From assembly GCA_016793465.1 (NCBI GenBank), contig JAEUJW010000043.1, forward strand, positions 1 to 56,596: a stretch of 56,596 nt of DNA. The letters run 5' to 3'. Both the position numbers and the translations under genes were made by a program. This DNA comes from Myxococcales bacterium. Lineage in GTDB: Bacteria > Myxococcota > Polyangia > Nannocystales > Nannocystaceae. Shown piece by piece: positions 41,295-49,140 of the stretch. The notes beneath the pieces were generated by a model. It was not told where the DNA came from. It did no database searches and worked only from the letters and a program-made list of their open reading frames with translations. Position 1 is the stretch's first letter; every line of letters begins with the position of its first letter.

Positions 41295-41588
41295 CTGGGG
41301 GCCGCGGTCCGCACGCCCTCGCAACGGGGCCGTGCGCTGGATCCTGCAGAAAATCCCGGACAATGACGATGCGTGGTAAGGTCGGCGAAACGCCGAAGAT
41401 GCGCCCGGGCGCCCGAAGGTGTGTTAGCGTCTCCGCCAGTCCCTGCCCCCGGGGCTCTGGCACGGCACGCGGTCTCTCCCAGCGAAAGACCTCATCCCTC
41501 CCGAATTGCCCAAACTTCCCTCGACTCCCTCGACTCCCCTCGTCTTGGCCCGCCGAGCGCCTTCGCCAGTCCCCCCTTAAACACGTCC

Positions 41589-43658
41589 ATGAGCAAGCCG
41601 GAAGATACCCCGCAAGTTGACCCCCTGCTGGGGACGACGTTCGCGCGTCGCTACCTGATCGAGCGGCGACTGGGCCGCGGCGGGATGGGGGTCGTGTATC
41701 AGGCGACGCAGATCGACCTCAATCGTCAGGTCGTGCTGAAGCTCCTGGCGCCCGACTGGATCGGCGATCCGGAGGCGCTGGCCCGGTTCGAACGCGAGGC
41801 CCGCGGCCTCTCGAGCCTGCAGCACCCGAACATCGTGACCATCCACGACTTCGGGCGGGTCGACGGGCGCGCGTTCATCGTCATGGAGTACGTCTCGGGC
41901 GAGACGCTCGACCGCTTCGTGCGCCGCAAGCAGCGCCTCTCGCTGGCCGACTTCGTGCCGATCGCCGCCCAGGTGCTAAAGGGCCTCGGCGAGGCCCACT
42001 CCCGCGGCATCATCCACCGCGACATCAAGCCGGCCAACATCATGCTGTGCGAGCGCCAGGGCCGGGCGAACTACGTCAAGATCCTCGACTTCGGGCTCGC
42101 CAAGCTGGTCTCCGGGTCGTCCGACATCACCAAGCAGAACGTGCTCGGGACCCCGACCTGCCTGTCGCCCGAGCAGATCCTGGGCGAGAAGATCGACCAG
42201 CGCGTCGACGTGTACGCGGTCGGCACGCTCTTCTATTTCATGCTCGCCGGGGTCATGCCGTTCGTCGCCGAGAACGACACGGCGCTGCTCTACAAGCACG
42301 TGCACGAGAAGCCGCAGCCGCTCGCCGGGCACCTCCCGGAGGACCACGGGGTGCCGGACGGCGTGCTCGACCTGATCGGGCGCTGCCTCGAGAAGAGCCG
42401 CGACAAGCGCCCGCGCGACGCCAACGAGGTGGTCGAGGGGCTGATCGACCAGGTCCCGTTCTCGATGTTCCGCCTGCCGCGCGCGGTGCCGAAGAGCGAG
42501 GAGCCGGCCGAGCTGGTCGAGGAGCCGAAGGAGCAGACCGGCGAGCGCTCGAAGCCGGTGCCCGCTGCCCACGAGATCCAGGTCGGCAGCTTCGGCCGCG
42601 GCACCGAGTCGTCGCCGGGCTTCACGCCCCCGCCGACGCCGGCCTCGGGCCAGTACCCCCCGGCCGCGCCGACGCTGCGGCCGATGACCGTCCCGCCGAC
42701 GACCATCCCGCCGGCCATGTTCCCCCCGGGCGCGCTGGCCGACCAGCTGAAGGCCCAGGGCATCCCGATGGACCAGTCGTCGGTGTTCCAGGCCCAGGAC
42801 GGCCGCACCGTGGTGGTCGTCGGCGCCAACAACCCGAACGAGCAGCGGCGCAACCTGATCTACGGCGGGGCGGCCCTGCTGATGGTGGTCCTGCTGGTCG
42901 CGTACGCGCTGTCGGGCCGCGGCGACGACGAGGCCCAGGCCGACCCGACGGCGGCGCCGATCGCCGGCTCCGCGGGCGCCGAGGAGATCAGCGAGGAGAT
43001 GCTGGCCGACCAGCTCGCCGAGGCCGAGGACCTCGTCGACAGCAAGAAGTTCAGCAAGGCCAAGCTGACGCTCGACACCTACGAGGACGACTTCAAGCGC
43101 TACCCCTCGCTGGCCCTGCGGGCCGCCGACCTGCGCCAGCGCCTCGAGACGTCGCGCCTGCTGGCCAACGGCCAGGGCTTCGAGTCGAGCGGCGACACCC
43201 TGGCCGCGCTGCGCATCTACCGCACGGTGCTCGAGACCGACGGCGAGAACGCGGACGCCAAGTCGCGGATCAAGGCGCTGGTCGGCGACACCTCGTTCGG
43301 CCTGATCGCCTTCAGCACGACCGGCGGGGTGGTGGCGGCCATCAACGTCGACGGCAAGGACATCGGCCAGACCCCGATCACCCACCCGCTGGCCCCCGGC
43401 AAGCACACGGTCACGCTGAGCGCGACCGGCTACAAGCCGTTCTCCGAGACGTTCATCGTCACCGGCGGCAAGGACGAGCCGCGGCCGATGACCCTCGAGG
43501 CCAAGTCCTCGGCGCCGGTCAACAACGGCCCGCCGCCGACCAAGACGGTCAAGAAGCCGCCGCAGCCGAGCGGCGGCGACGCCCCCAAGAAGCCGCCGCC
43601 GACCAAGAAGCCGGACGAGGACAGCCCGCTGATGAGTATCCCCAAACGCAACAAGTGA
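41589..43658 (+). CDS. Transmembrane Ser/Thr protein kinase with PEGA domain
   Basis: The 689-residue protein has a Hanks kinase (about 18-290) with GRGGMGVVYQA, VVLKLL, HRDIKPAN (about 143), DFGLAK and GTPTCLSPEQ; the usual APE reads SPE, and otherwise it is complete. A Pro-rich juxtamembrane segment (about 300-415) leads to one membrane helix (about 423-442, IYGGAALLMVVLLVAYAL). Outside come an acidic helical stretch with TPR character (about 470-560) and a PEGA domain (about 570-635: GVVAAINVDGKDIGQTPITH and GKHTVTLSATGYKPF), then a Lys/Pro tail. PEGA domains bind the envelope or partner proteins. The 225-bp leader (41364-41588) is C/T-rich and lacks a Shine-Dalgarno sequence. It heads a three-gene row with a TPR protein and a receptor lipoprotein. 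Confidence 0.93.
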   Translation: MSKPEDTPQVDPLLGTTFARRYLIERRLGRGGMGVVYQATQIDLNRQVVLKLLAPDWIGDPEALARFEREARGLSSLQHPNIVTIHDFGRVDGRAFIVMEYVSGETLDRFVRRKQRLSLADFVPIAAQVLKGLGEAHSRGIIHRDIKPANIMLCERQGRANYVKILDFGLAKLVSGSSDITKQNVLGTPTCLSPEQILGEKIDQRVDVYAVGTLFYFMLAGVMPFVAENDTALLYKHVHEKPQPLAGHLPEDHGVPDGVLDLIGRCLEKSRDKRPRDANEVVEGLIDQVPFSMFRLPRAVPKSEEPAELVEEPKEQTGERSKPVPAAHEIQVGSFGRGTESSPGFTPPPTPASGQYPPAAPTLRPMTVPPTTIPPAMFPPGALADQLKAQGIPMDQSSVFQAQDGRTVVVVGANNPNEQRRNLIYGGAALLMVVLLVAYALSGRGDDEAQADPTAAPIAGSAGAEEISEEMLADQLAEAEDLVDSKKFSKAKLTLDTYEDDFKRYPSLALRAADLRQRLETSRLLANGQGFESSGDTLAALRIYRTVLETDGENADAKSRIKALVGDTSFGLIAFSTTGGVVAAINVDGKDIGQTPITHPLAPGKHTVTLSATGYKPFSETFIVTGGKDEPRPMTLEAKSSAPVNNGPPPTKTVKKPPQPSGGDAPKKPPPTKKPDEDSPLMSIPKRNK

Positions 43659-43721
43659 CGGTGCGTCGGCTTCTTGCGTAGACTTCGGGCCCTCCGGGGC
43701 CCCGACCCTCCGACACCCTCC

Positions 43722-43766
43722 ACGGCCCGCACGGGCCAGCAGACCCTGACGGCCCGCACGGGCCTG
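43722..43766 (+). repeat. Two copies of a GGCCCG-CA-CGGGCC hairpin in the leader of the TPR gene
   Basis: Perfect palindromes with six-base arms sit at 43722-43739 and 43749-43766, 27 bases apart, 16 bases before ATG 43782. Relatives occur at 6671-6688 and, less exactly, near 49259-49277. They may modulate translation or RNA processing between the kinase and the TPR gene. Confidence 0.65.
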
Positions 43767-43781
43767 CCGCACGAGACTCCC

Positions 43782-44711
43782 ATGAAAAAGTTCGTCGCCT
43801 CGCTCCTGGTCGCCCCGCTGCTCGCAACGAGCGCGCCGGCGATGGCCGCCGTCGGACCCCACGGGGCGCCGCCCGCGGCCGTCGGTCTCGGGGCCGTGCA
43901 GGTGTTCTGGGCAGCCCCGGCGGCGGGGGTCGCCGCGGCGCCGGCCGAGGGCCCGGCGAGCCCGCCACCGGCCGAGACCGAGACGTTCGAGTCGCTCATC
44001 GGCCAGGCCACCGAGAAGTTCAAGGACAAGGACTACGCCGGCAGCGTGGCCCTGTTCGAGCGCGCCTACGCGGTCCAGAACGAGCCGGCGATCCTCTTCA
44101 ACATCGGCCGCATCTACGAGGAGGCGAAGAACGTCGAGGCCGCCATCGGCTACTACGAGAAGTTCATCGCCGACGAGAGCGTCGACCTGAAGGACCGCGA
44201 GAAGGCGGTCCAGCGCCTGCAGATCCTGAAGACGATCATCGAGATCCGCGAGAAGGAGAAGCAGAAGACCGACCCCCAGCCGAAGCCGCAGACGGACCCG
44301 GTGACCCAGCCGAAGACCGACCCGCAGCCGACGCCCGAGGGCCCGAAGACCGACCAGAAGCCGGCCCAGCAGGGCAAGCTGATGCGGCCGATCGGCTACG
44401 CGATGTTCGGCACCGGCGCGCTGCTGATCATCGGCGGGGCGATCGCCGGCGGCCTGGCCAGCGCCCAGCACAAGGCCGCGGTCAACGCCGAGACCCTCGA
44501 CGAGCGCGAGACGGCCAACGAGCTCGGCCGCTCGCGGGCCATCACCGCCGACGCCCTGTTCGCCACCGGCGGGGTGGTGGCGGCCATCGGCGTGGTGCTG
44601 CTGGTCGTGCCGGCCATCCGCAAGGCCCGCGCCGGCAAGGAGCGGGCGCACCAGGTCACGCCGCAGGTCTCGCCGACCCAGGTCGGCATCGGCTACGTGC
44701 ACCGGTTCTGA
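43782..44711 (+). CDS. Periplasmic/membrane TPR protein
   Basis: The 309-residue protein has a signal peptide (MKKFVASLLVAPLLATSAPAMA). Residues about 65-150 hold two or three TPR units (ATEKFKDKDYAGSVALFERA, PAILFNIGRIYEEAKNVEAA, IGYYEKFI). A Lys/Pro/Thr/Asp stalk (about 165-205, KPQTDPVTQPKTDPQPTP) is followed by two hydrophobic helices (about 215-235 and 265-290) and a short tail. This layout is common beside kinases in Myxococcota and suggests a periplasmic sensor or adaptor anchored by its C-terminus. The gap to the kinase is 123 bases with two hairpins. Confidence 0.82.
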   Translation: MKKFVASLLVAPLLATSAPAMAAVGPHGAPPAAVGLGAVQVFWAAPAAGVAAAPAEGPASPPPAETETFESLIGQATEKFKDKDYAGSVALFERAYAVQNEPAILFNIGRIYEEAKNVEAAIGYYEKFIADESVDLKDREKAVQRLQILKTIIEIREKEKQKTDPQPKPQTDPVTQPKTDPQPTPEGPKTDQKPAQQGKLMRPIGYAMFGTGALLIIGGAIAGGLASAQHKAAVNAETLDERETANELGRSRAITADALFATGGVVAAIGVVLLVVPAIRKARAGKERAHQVTPQVSPTQVGIGYVHRF

Positions 44712-44791
44712 ATTTTCCACCGGCCCGCCCTCCGCTGCCGCGGGCCTGATCCCTCTCGCACCTCTTCCTTCCCTCCGGAGCTCGTCCTCGC

Positions 44792-46315
44792 ATGATTGAC
44801 CGCCCCCTCACGAAGCTGGCCGCCGGCCTGTTCGCCCTCGGCGCGTGCGCCGGCGCCTGCACGGCGGCGCTCGACTTCACCGAGTGCCGTCAGGACAGCG
44901 ACTGCAGCAAGTTCTTCTCGAACGAGAAGCCGATGCGGTGCGAGGACTTCCAGTGCGTCGAGGCCGACAAGTGCGACGGCAACTCGGAGTGCGCGGGCCT
45001 CGGTGAGGGCTACGTGTGCACGGTCGTCGGCACCTGCGTGCAGGTCGCCAACGACGAGTGCGCGGCGCCGGTCTACCCCGACGACGAGCCGAGCGACGAC
45101 GTCGTGCTGATCGGCTCGATCGTCGCCAAGGACGGGCCGGACAAGGCCGTCGGCGAGGCGGTCGAGAAGGCCATCCGCCAGGCCGTGGCCGACTTCAACG
45201 CCTCGGCGGCGCTGCAGGGCAAGGCGGTCGCGCTGGTCCCGTGCGACTCGAAGGGCGTGGTCGCCACGGCCCGCGCGGCGGCCGAGCACCTCGGCGACAG
45301 GCTGGCGGTGCCGACGATCCTCGGGCCGGTCGACGACCTCGAGTTCTACGACGTGCTCAACAACGTCACCACCAAGAACGGCATCCGCGCGTTCACCATG
45401 AGCCCGACCGCGAACGCGGAGATCGACTTCAACGACTCGAGCCTCGGCTGGCAGGGCCAGGTCGCGGCGGTCCACCAGGGCCGGGCGATCGGCCGCTACC
45501 TCGCGTACGAGATGGAGAACGACGTGTTCGCGGCCAAGCCGAACACGGTGATGCTGTTCGCCCAGGACGACAAGTACGGCTACAGCATGTACGGCGCGAT
45601 CGCCACCGAGGACGACCCGAACAGCGCCGTCAACCGCATCCCCGAGGCGGGCGCGCAGCAGACCGCGTCGTACCGGACCGTCGAGGACGGCGCCGCCACG
45701 CTCGACAAGTACATCAGCGCCGACACCGACGCGCTGGTGCTGCTCGGCGGGGCCGAGGTCGCCGAGCTGCTGAAGTACTGGTCCGGCACCGGGAACCCGT
45801 GGCCGACGCGCGTGTACGTCGGCAACGCCTCGGCGCAGGCGGTGCTGGCCCTCGGCGACGCCAACCTCGCCGGCTCGCTGCGGGTGATCGCCCAGGACAT
45901 CGCCGGCGAGGCCGCGCTGGCCGTCCAGGAGCGCGTCGACAGCGCGCTGCCGGAGGCGGTGCTGGCCTACGACGCGACGATGGCGACGCTGCTCGGCATG
46001 GCCGCAGTGCCCGAGTCGAGCGCGCTGACCGGGCCGAACATCGTCAAGGGCATGGCCCTGCTCAACCTCGCCGACGGCACGCCGGTCGCGTTCGGCGACG
46101 ACCCGGCGAGCTTCGTCAAGGCGGCCTCGGACGCGCTGAACACCGGCGCGGGCCTGTCGATCAGCGGCGGCAGCGGGGCGCTCGACTGGGCGAAGGACGG
46201 CACGCTGTGCGACCGCCTGGCCGCGTTCTCGTACGACGGCGCGGCCTACACGCGCATCGACCAGTACGAGCCGGACTGCGCGGCCAAGACCGGCAAGTGG
46301 TCCGCGGCCGAGTAG
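44792..46315 (+). CDS. Lipoprotein: cysteine-rich module fused to type 1 periplasmic-binding (LIVBP-like) domain
   Basis: The 507-residue protein has a signal ending ALGACAGAC (lipobox Cys 19 or 23). Residues about 30-90 form a cysteine module (CRQDSDCSKFF, CEDFQCVEADKCDGNSEC) like those of other secreted proteins here. From about 100 it follows the Leu/Ile/Val-binding protein fold: VVLIGSIVAKDGPDKAVGEA, QAVADFNASAALQGKAVALV, PTILGPVDDLEFYDVLNNVT, then VMLFAQDDKYGYSMYGAIAT and TDALVLLGGAEVAELLKYW. Such domains sense or carry amino acids and amides. No ABC permease is adjacent, so it more likely serves as a receptor. It follows the TPR gene by 80 bases of C/T-rich leader, and a strong hairpin follows its stop codon. 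Confidence 0.88.
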   Translation: MIDRPLTKLAAGLFALGACAGACTAALDFTECRQDSDCSKFFSNEKPMRCEDFQCVEADKCDGNSECAGLGEGYVCTVVGTCVQVANDECAAPVYPDDEPSDDVVLIGSIVAKDGPDKAVGEAVEKAIRQAVADFNASAALQGKAVALVPCDSKGVVATARAAAEHLGDRLAVPTILGPVDDLEFYDVLNNVTTKNGIRAFTMSPTANAEIDFNDSSLGWQGQVAAVHQGRAIGRYLAYEMENDVFAAKPNTVMLFAQDDKYGYSMYGAIATEDDPNSAVNRIPEAGAQQTASYRTVEDGAATLDKYISADTDALVLLGGAEVAELLKYWSGTGNPWPTRVYVGNASAQAVLALGDANLAGSLRVIAQDIAGEAALAVQERVDSALPEAVLAYDATMATLLGMAAVPESSALTGPNIVKGMALLNLADGTPVAFGDDPASFVKAASDALNTGAGLSISGGSGALDWAKDGTLCDRLAAFSYDGAAYTRIDQYEPDCAAKTGKWSAAE

Positions 46316-46332
46316 TCGAGCGCCGGAGCGAC

Positions 46333-46366
46333 GACGGCGACCTGTCCGTGGGGACAGGTCGCCGTC
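46333..46366. terminator. Strong bidirectional hairpin containing the dispersed palindrome
   Basis: Fifteen-base arms (GACGGCGACCTGTCC and its exact complement) surround a four-base loop GTGG. It lies 17 bases past the receptor stop codon and 22 bases from the opposing acyl-CoA dehydrogenase stop codon. There is no T-run, so it may stop polymerase by a strong stem or protect RNA ends. Confidence 0.8.
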
Positions 46367-46388
46367 TCGCGTTCGTCGGGCCCGCGGA

Positions 46389-48188
46389 TCAGAACAGCGC
46401 GGGGTCGAGGCAGCTCTCGTCGCCCGAGGTGATGGTCTTGCCGAGCGCGATGGCCTGCGGCAGCACGTTGGCGATGTAGAACTCGAGGTTGCGCAGCTTG
46501 CCGGCGAGCCGCGGGTCGTCGGGGCGGTCGTGCTGCAGGCGCCGGGCGACGACGGCCTGGTCGAGCGCCTCGAGGCCGAGCAGCACGAGCCCGAACATGC
46601 GGGTGAACGGGGTGGCCTGCAGCATCGCGCCCTCGACGCGGCGGGCCTTGCCGAGGCCCGCGAGGTGCATGGCGGCGCCGGCGAGGCTGTGCATGGCCTT
46701 GCCCATGGCGGCGCCGGCGTCGCCGAAGCCGGCCTTGCCGGCCTCCTCGACGGCAGTGTTGGCCTCGCCCATCCACTGGATGAACAGGGCGCCGCCGCCG
46801 ACGCGCAGCTTGCGGCCGACGAGGTCCATGGCCTGGATGCCGTTGGTGCCCTCGTAGATCGAGGTGATCTTGACGTCGCGCAGGTACTGCTCGACCGGGT
46901 ACTCGCCGATGTAGCCGTAGCCGCCGAACGTCTGCACCGCGAGGGTCGCGACCTCGAAGCCGAGGTCGGTGCAGGTCGCCTTGACGATCGGGGTGTAGAG
47001 GTCGACGCGCGCCCTCAGGCGCTCGCGCTCGGCCTCGTCCTGGGTCTCGTGCAGCACGTCGAACGCGAGCGCCAGCTTGAACAGCAACGAGCGCATGGTC
47101 TCGGTGTAGACCTTCTGCTGCATGAGCATGCGGCGCACGTCCGGGTGGTGGACGATCGTCACGCTGGCGGCGTCGGGGGTCTTCATGTCGCGCAGGGCCT
47201 GGCCCTGCACGCGCTCCCTGGCGTAGGCGAGGGCGCGGTTGTAGGCGGCGCAGGCGACCGCCTGGGCCTGCACGGCCACGCCGATGCGCGCCTCGTTCAT
47301 CATCAGGAACATGAGCTCGATGCCCTGGTTCTCCTGACCGACGAGCCAGCCCTTGCACGGGCCGCGGGTGCCGAGCCCGAGCGTGCAGGTGGCGTTGCCG
47401 TGGATGCCCATCTTGTGCTCGATGCCGAGGACGTGCGCGCCGTTGCGGGCGCCGAGCGAGCCGTCGGCGCCGACGAGGAACTTGGGGACCATGAACAGGC
47501 TGAGGCCCTTGGTCCCGCGGCCGGCGTTCGGGGTGCGGGCGAGCACCAGGTGGACGATGTTCTCGGTGAGGTCCTGGTCGCCGCCGGAGATGAAGATCTT
47601 CTCGCCCTCGAGCAGGTAGACGCCCTCCTCGTCGGTGGGGATCGCCTTGCTGCGGTTGTCGCCGACCGAGCTGCCGGCGCCGGCCTCGGTCAGGCACATG
47701 GTGCCGCCCCAGCGCCCGCTGAACATGGCGGTGGCGAACGACTCGCGCAGCGCCTCGGGGCCGTGGGCGGCGATCACCCGCGCGGCCCCGGCGGTGAGGC
47801 CCGGGTACATCATGAAGGCCATGCAGGCGCCGCACAGGATCTCGTTGATCGCCATGGCCATCAGGAAGGGCAGGCCGGCGCCGCCGAGCTCGGCCGGGGC
47901 CGAGGCCGCGACCCACCCGCCGGCCGCCAGGGTGTCCCACGCGGCCTTGTAGCCGTGCGGCGTGGTCACGTTGCCGTCGGCGTCGAGCTTGCAACCGTCG
48001 CGGTCGCCGATCTTGTTGACGGGGGCCAGCACCTCGACGCCGATGCGCTGGGCCTCGGCGAGGGCGGCCGCATAGATGTCACGGTCGAACCCCGCGTAGC
48101 GTTCGAACCCCGCCAATCGCGTGTGCATGGCCAGTTGGTCGAACAAAACGAACTCGAGGTCGTGCATATCCACGGAAAAACTGCTCAC
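46389..48188 (-). CDS. Acyl-CoA dehydrogenase, large (DmdC/AcdB-like) type
   Basis: The 599-residue FAD enzyme starts at a GTG with a strong GGAGGAGGA site. It has ACAD motifs CLTEAGAGSSVGDNRS (FAD/substrate), GEKIFISGGDQDL, and the catalytic-base segment ITSIYEGTNGIQAMDLVGRK, where Glu is the general base. The long C-terminal extension (about 460-599) is typical of the group that includes DmdC (3-methylmercaptopropionyl-CoA dehydrogenase) and other about 600-residue enzymes. It performs alpha,beta-dehydrogenation of acyl-CoA in fatty-acid or related catabolism; chain-length preference cannot be read from the sequence. No beta-oxidation partners are next to it. Confidence 0.95.
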   Translation of the reverse strand: MSSFSVDMHDLEFVLFDQLAMHTRLAGFERYAGFDRDIYAAALAEAQRIGVEVLAPVNKIGDRDGCKLDADGNVTTPHGYKAAWDTLAAGGWVAASAPAELGGAGLPFLMAMAINEILCGACMAFMMYPGLTAGAARVIAAHGPEALRESFATAMFSGRWGGTMCLTEAGAGSSVGDNRSKAIPTDEEGVYLLEGEKIFISGGDQDLTENIVHLVLARTPNAGRGTKGLSLFMVPKFLVGADGSLGARNGAHVLGIEHKMGIHGNATCTLGLGTRGPCKGWLVGQENQGIELMFLMMNEARIGVAVQAQAVACAAYNRALAYARERVQGQALRDMKTPDAASVTIVHHPDVRRMLMQQKVYTETMRSLLFKLALAFDVLHETQDEAERERLRARVDLYTPIVKATCTDLGFEVATLAVQTFGGYGYIGEYPVEQYLRDVKITSIYEGTNGIQAMDLVGRKLRVGGGALFIQWMGEANTAVEEAGKAGFGDAGAAMGKAMHSLAGAAMHLAGLGKARRVEGAMLQATPFTRMFGLVLLGLEALDQAVVARRLQHDRPDDPRLAGKLRNLEFYIANVLPQAIALGKTITSGDESCLDPALF

Positions 48189-48191
48189 GGA

Positions 48192-48200
48192 TCCTCCTCC
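48192..48200 (-). promoter_or_regulatory. Strong ribosome-binding site GGAGGAGGA for the GTG start at 48188
   Basis: GGAGGAGGA on the minus strand, three to five bases before GTG 48188, fixes this start. It is one of the few clear Shine-Dalgarno sites in the window. Confidence 0.8.
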
Positions 48201-48235
48201 GCTGCGCCTGGCTCGGACAGCGTTCCTTGCCTACC

Positions 48236-48937
48236 ATGGAAGGCGGAGCCCGCCCAGCGTTCGTGGGTTGGCTCCGCTTGCCGCGCAGGCCCGCGGCGGG
48301 CACCCTGGCGCCGCGTTTGGCCACCGTCGTCCTGCTCAACAAGCCCTACGGGGTGCTCACGCGGTTCACCGACCCGGAGGGACGCGCGACCCTGGCGTCG
48401 TACGTCGACGTGCCCGACGTGTACCCCTGCGGTCGCCTCGACGCCGACAGCGAGGGCCTGCTCGTACTGACCGACGACGGGCGGCTACAGCACAGGATCA
48501 GCGATCCCCGGCACAAATACCCCAAGACCTACTGGGTCCAGGTCGAGGGGATCTTGCAGGCGGAGGCGATTGCACGCCTGGCCGGGGGGGTCGACCTGAG
48601 GGACGGCCCGACCGCGCCCGCGATCGTGCGTGCGATCCCGCCACCCGAGGTGTGGCCCCGCGATCCGCCGATCCGGGTGCGGGCGGCGATCCCGACGTGC
48701 TGGCTCGAAATGACGATCCACGAGGGCCGCAACCGCCAGGTCCGGCGCATGACCGCGGCGGTCGGGCACCCCACGCTGCGGCTGATCCGCTGGTCGATCG
48801 GACCCTGGACCCTCGAGGGCCTCGAGCCGGGCGCGTGCAGGACCCTGCACGTGCGCCCGGAGCGGGCCTCGCCGGCCTTCGCTCCGCCCGCGAACAGGCC
48901 CAGGAAGCCCCGCGAACGGGCCCGCCGCGGCCGTTGA
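48236..48937 (+). CDS. RluE-like 23S rRNA pseudouridine synthase (RsuA/RluB/E/F group)
   Basis: The 233-residue protein has VVLLNKPYGVLTRFTDPEGR near residue 31, the catalytic motif GRLDADSEGLLVLTDDG with the nucleophilic Asp, KTYWVQVEG and the C-terminal IHEGRNRQVRRMTAAVGHP. These define the RsuA branch. The absence of an S4 domain and the FTDPEGR segment point to RluE, which modifies U2457 (E. coli numbering) of 23S rRNA. The first 30 residues are extra compared with RluE and may not be translated; a TTG at residue 28-30 could be the real start. It is divergent from the acyl-CoA dehydrogenase (47-bp gap). Confidence 0.9.
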   Translation: MEGGARPAFVGWLRLPRRPAAGTLAPRLATVVLLNKPYGVLTRFTDPEGRATLASYVDVPDVYPCGRLDADSEGLLVLTDDGRLQHRISDPRHKYPKTYWVQVEGILQAEAIARLAGGVDLRDGPTAPAIVRAIPPPEVWPRDPPIRVRAAIPTCWLEMTIHEGRNRQVRRMTAAVGHPTLRLIRWSIGPWTLEGLEPGACRTLHVRPERASPAFAPPANRPRKPRERARRGR

Positions 48938-49140
48938 CGGCCTCCGCGAGCGACCGGCGAAGCGCGAGCCGAACCGGAAAAACACGGCGACTCGGGCGTG
49001 ACGGCGAGGCCGTGTCAAGCTCCACGACGGGCCGGGCGCAGCGCCGTGGTGTGGGTCGCGGAGCACCCAGGGGCGGCCGCATGAGGTCCTGCGTTCAGCT
49101 TTTCCGCCCGCGAGCACCGTGCTAGCGTGCTGCGGGTCCG

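Noticed and set aside
44792..46315. A branched-chain amino-acid ABC importer operon
   Set aside because: Only a receptor-like lipoprotein is present; no LivH/M permease or LivG/F ATPase lies nearby, and the upstream genes encode a kinase and a TPR protein.
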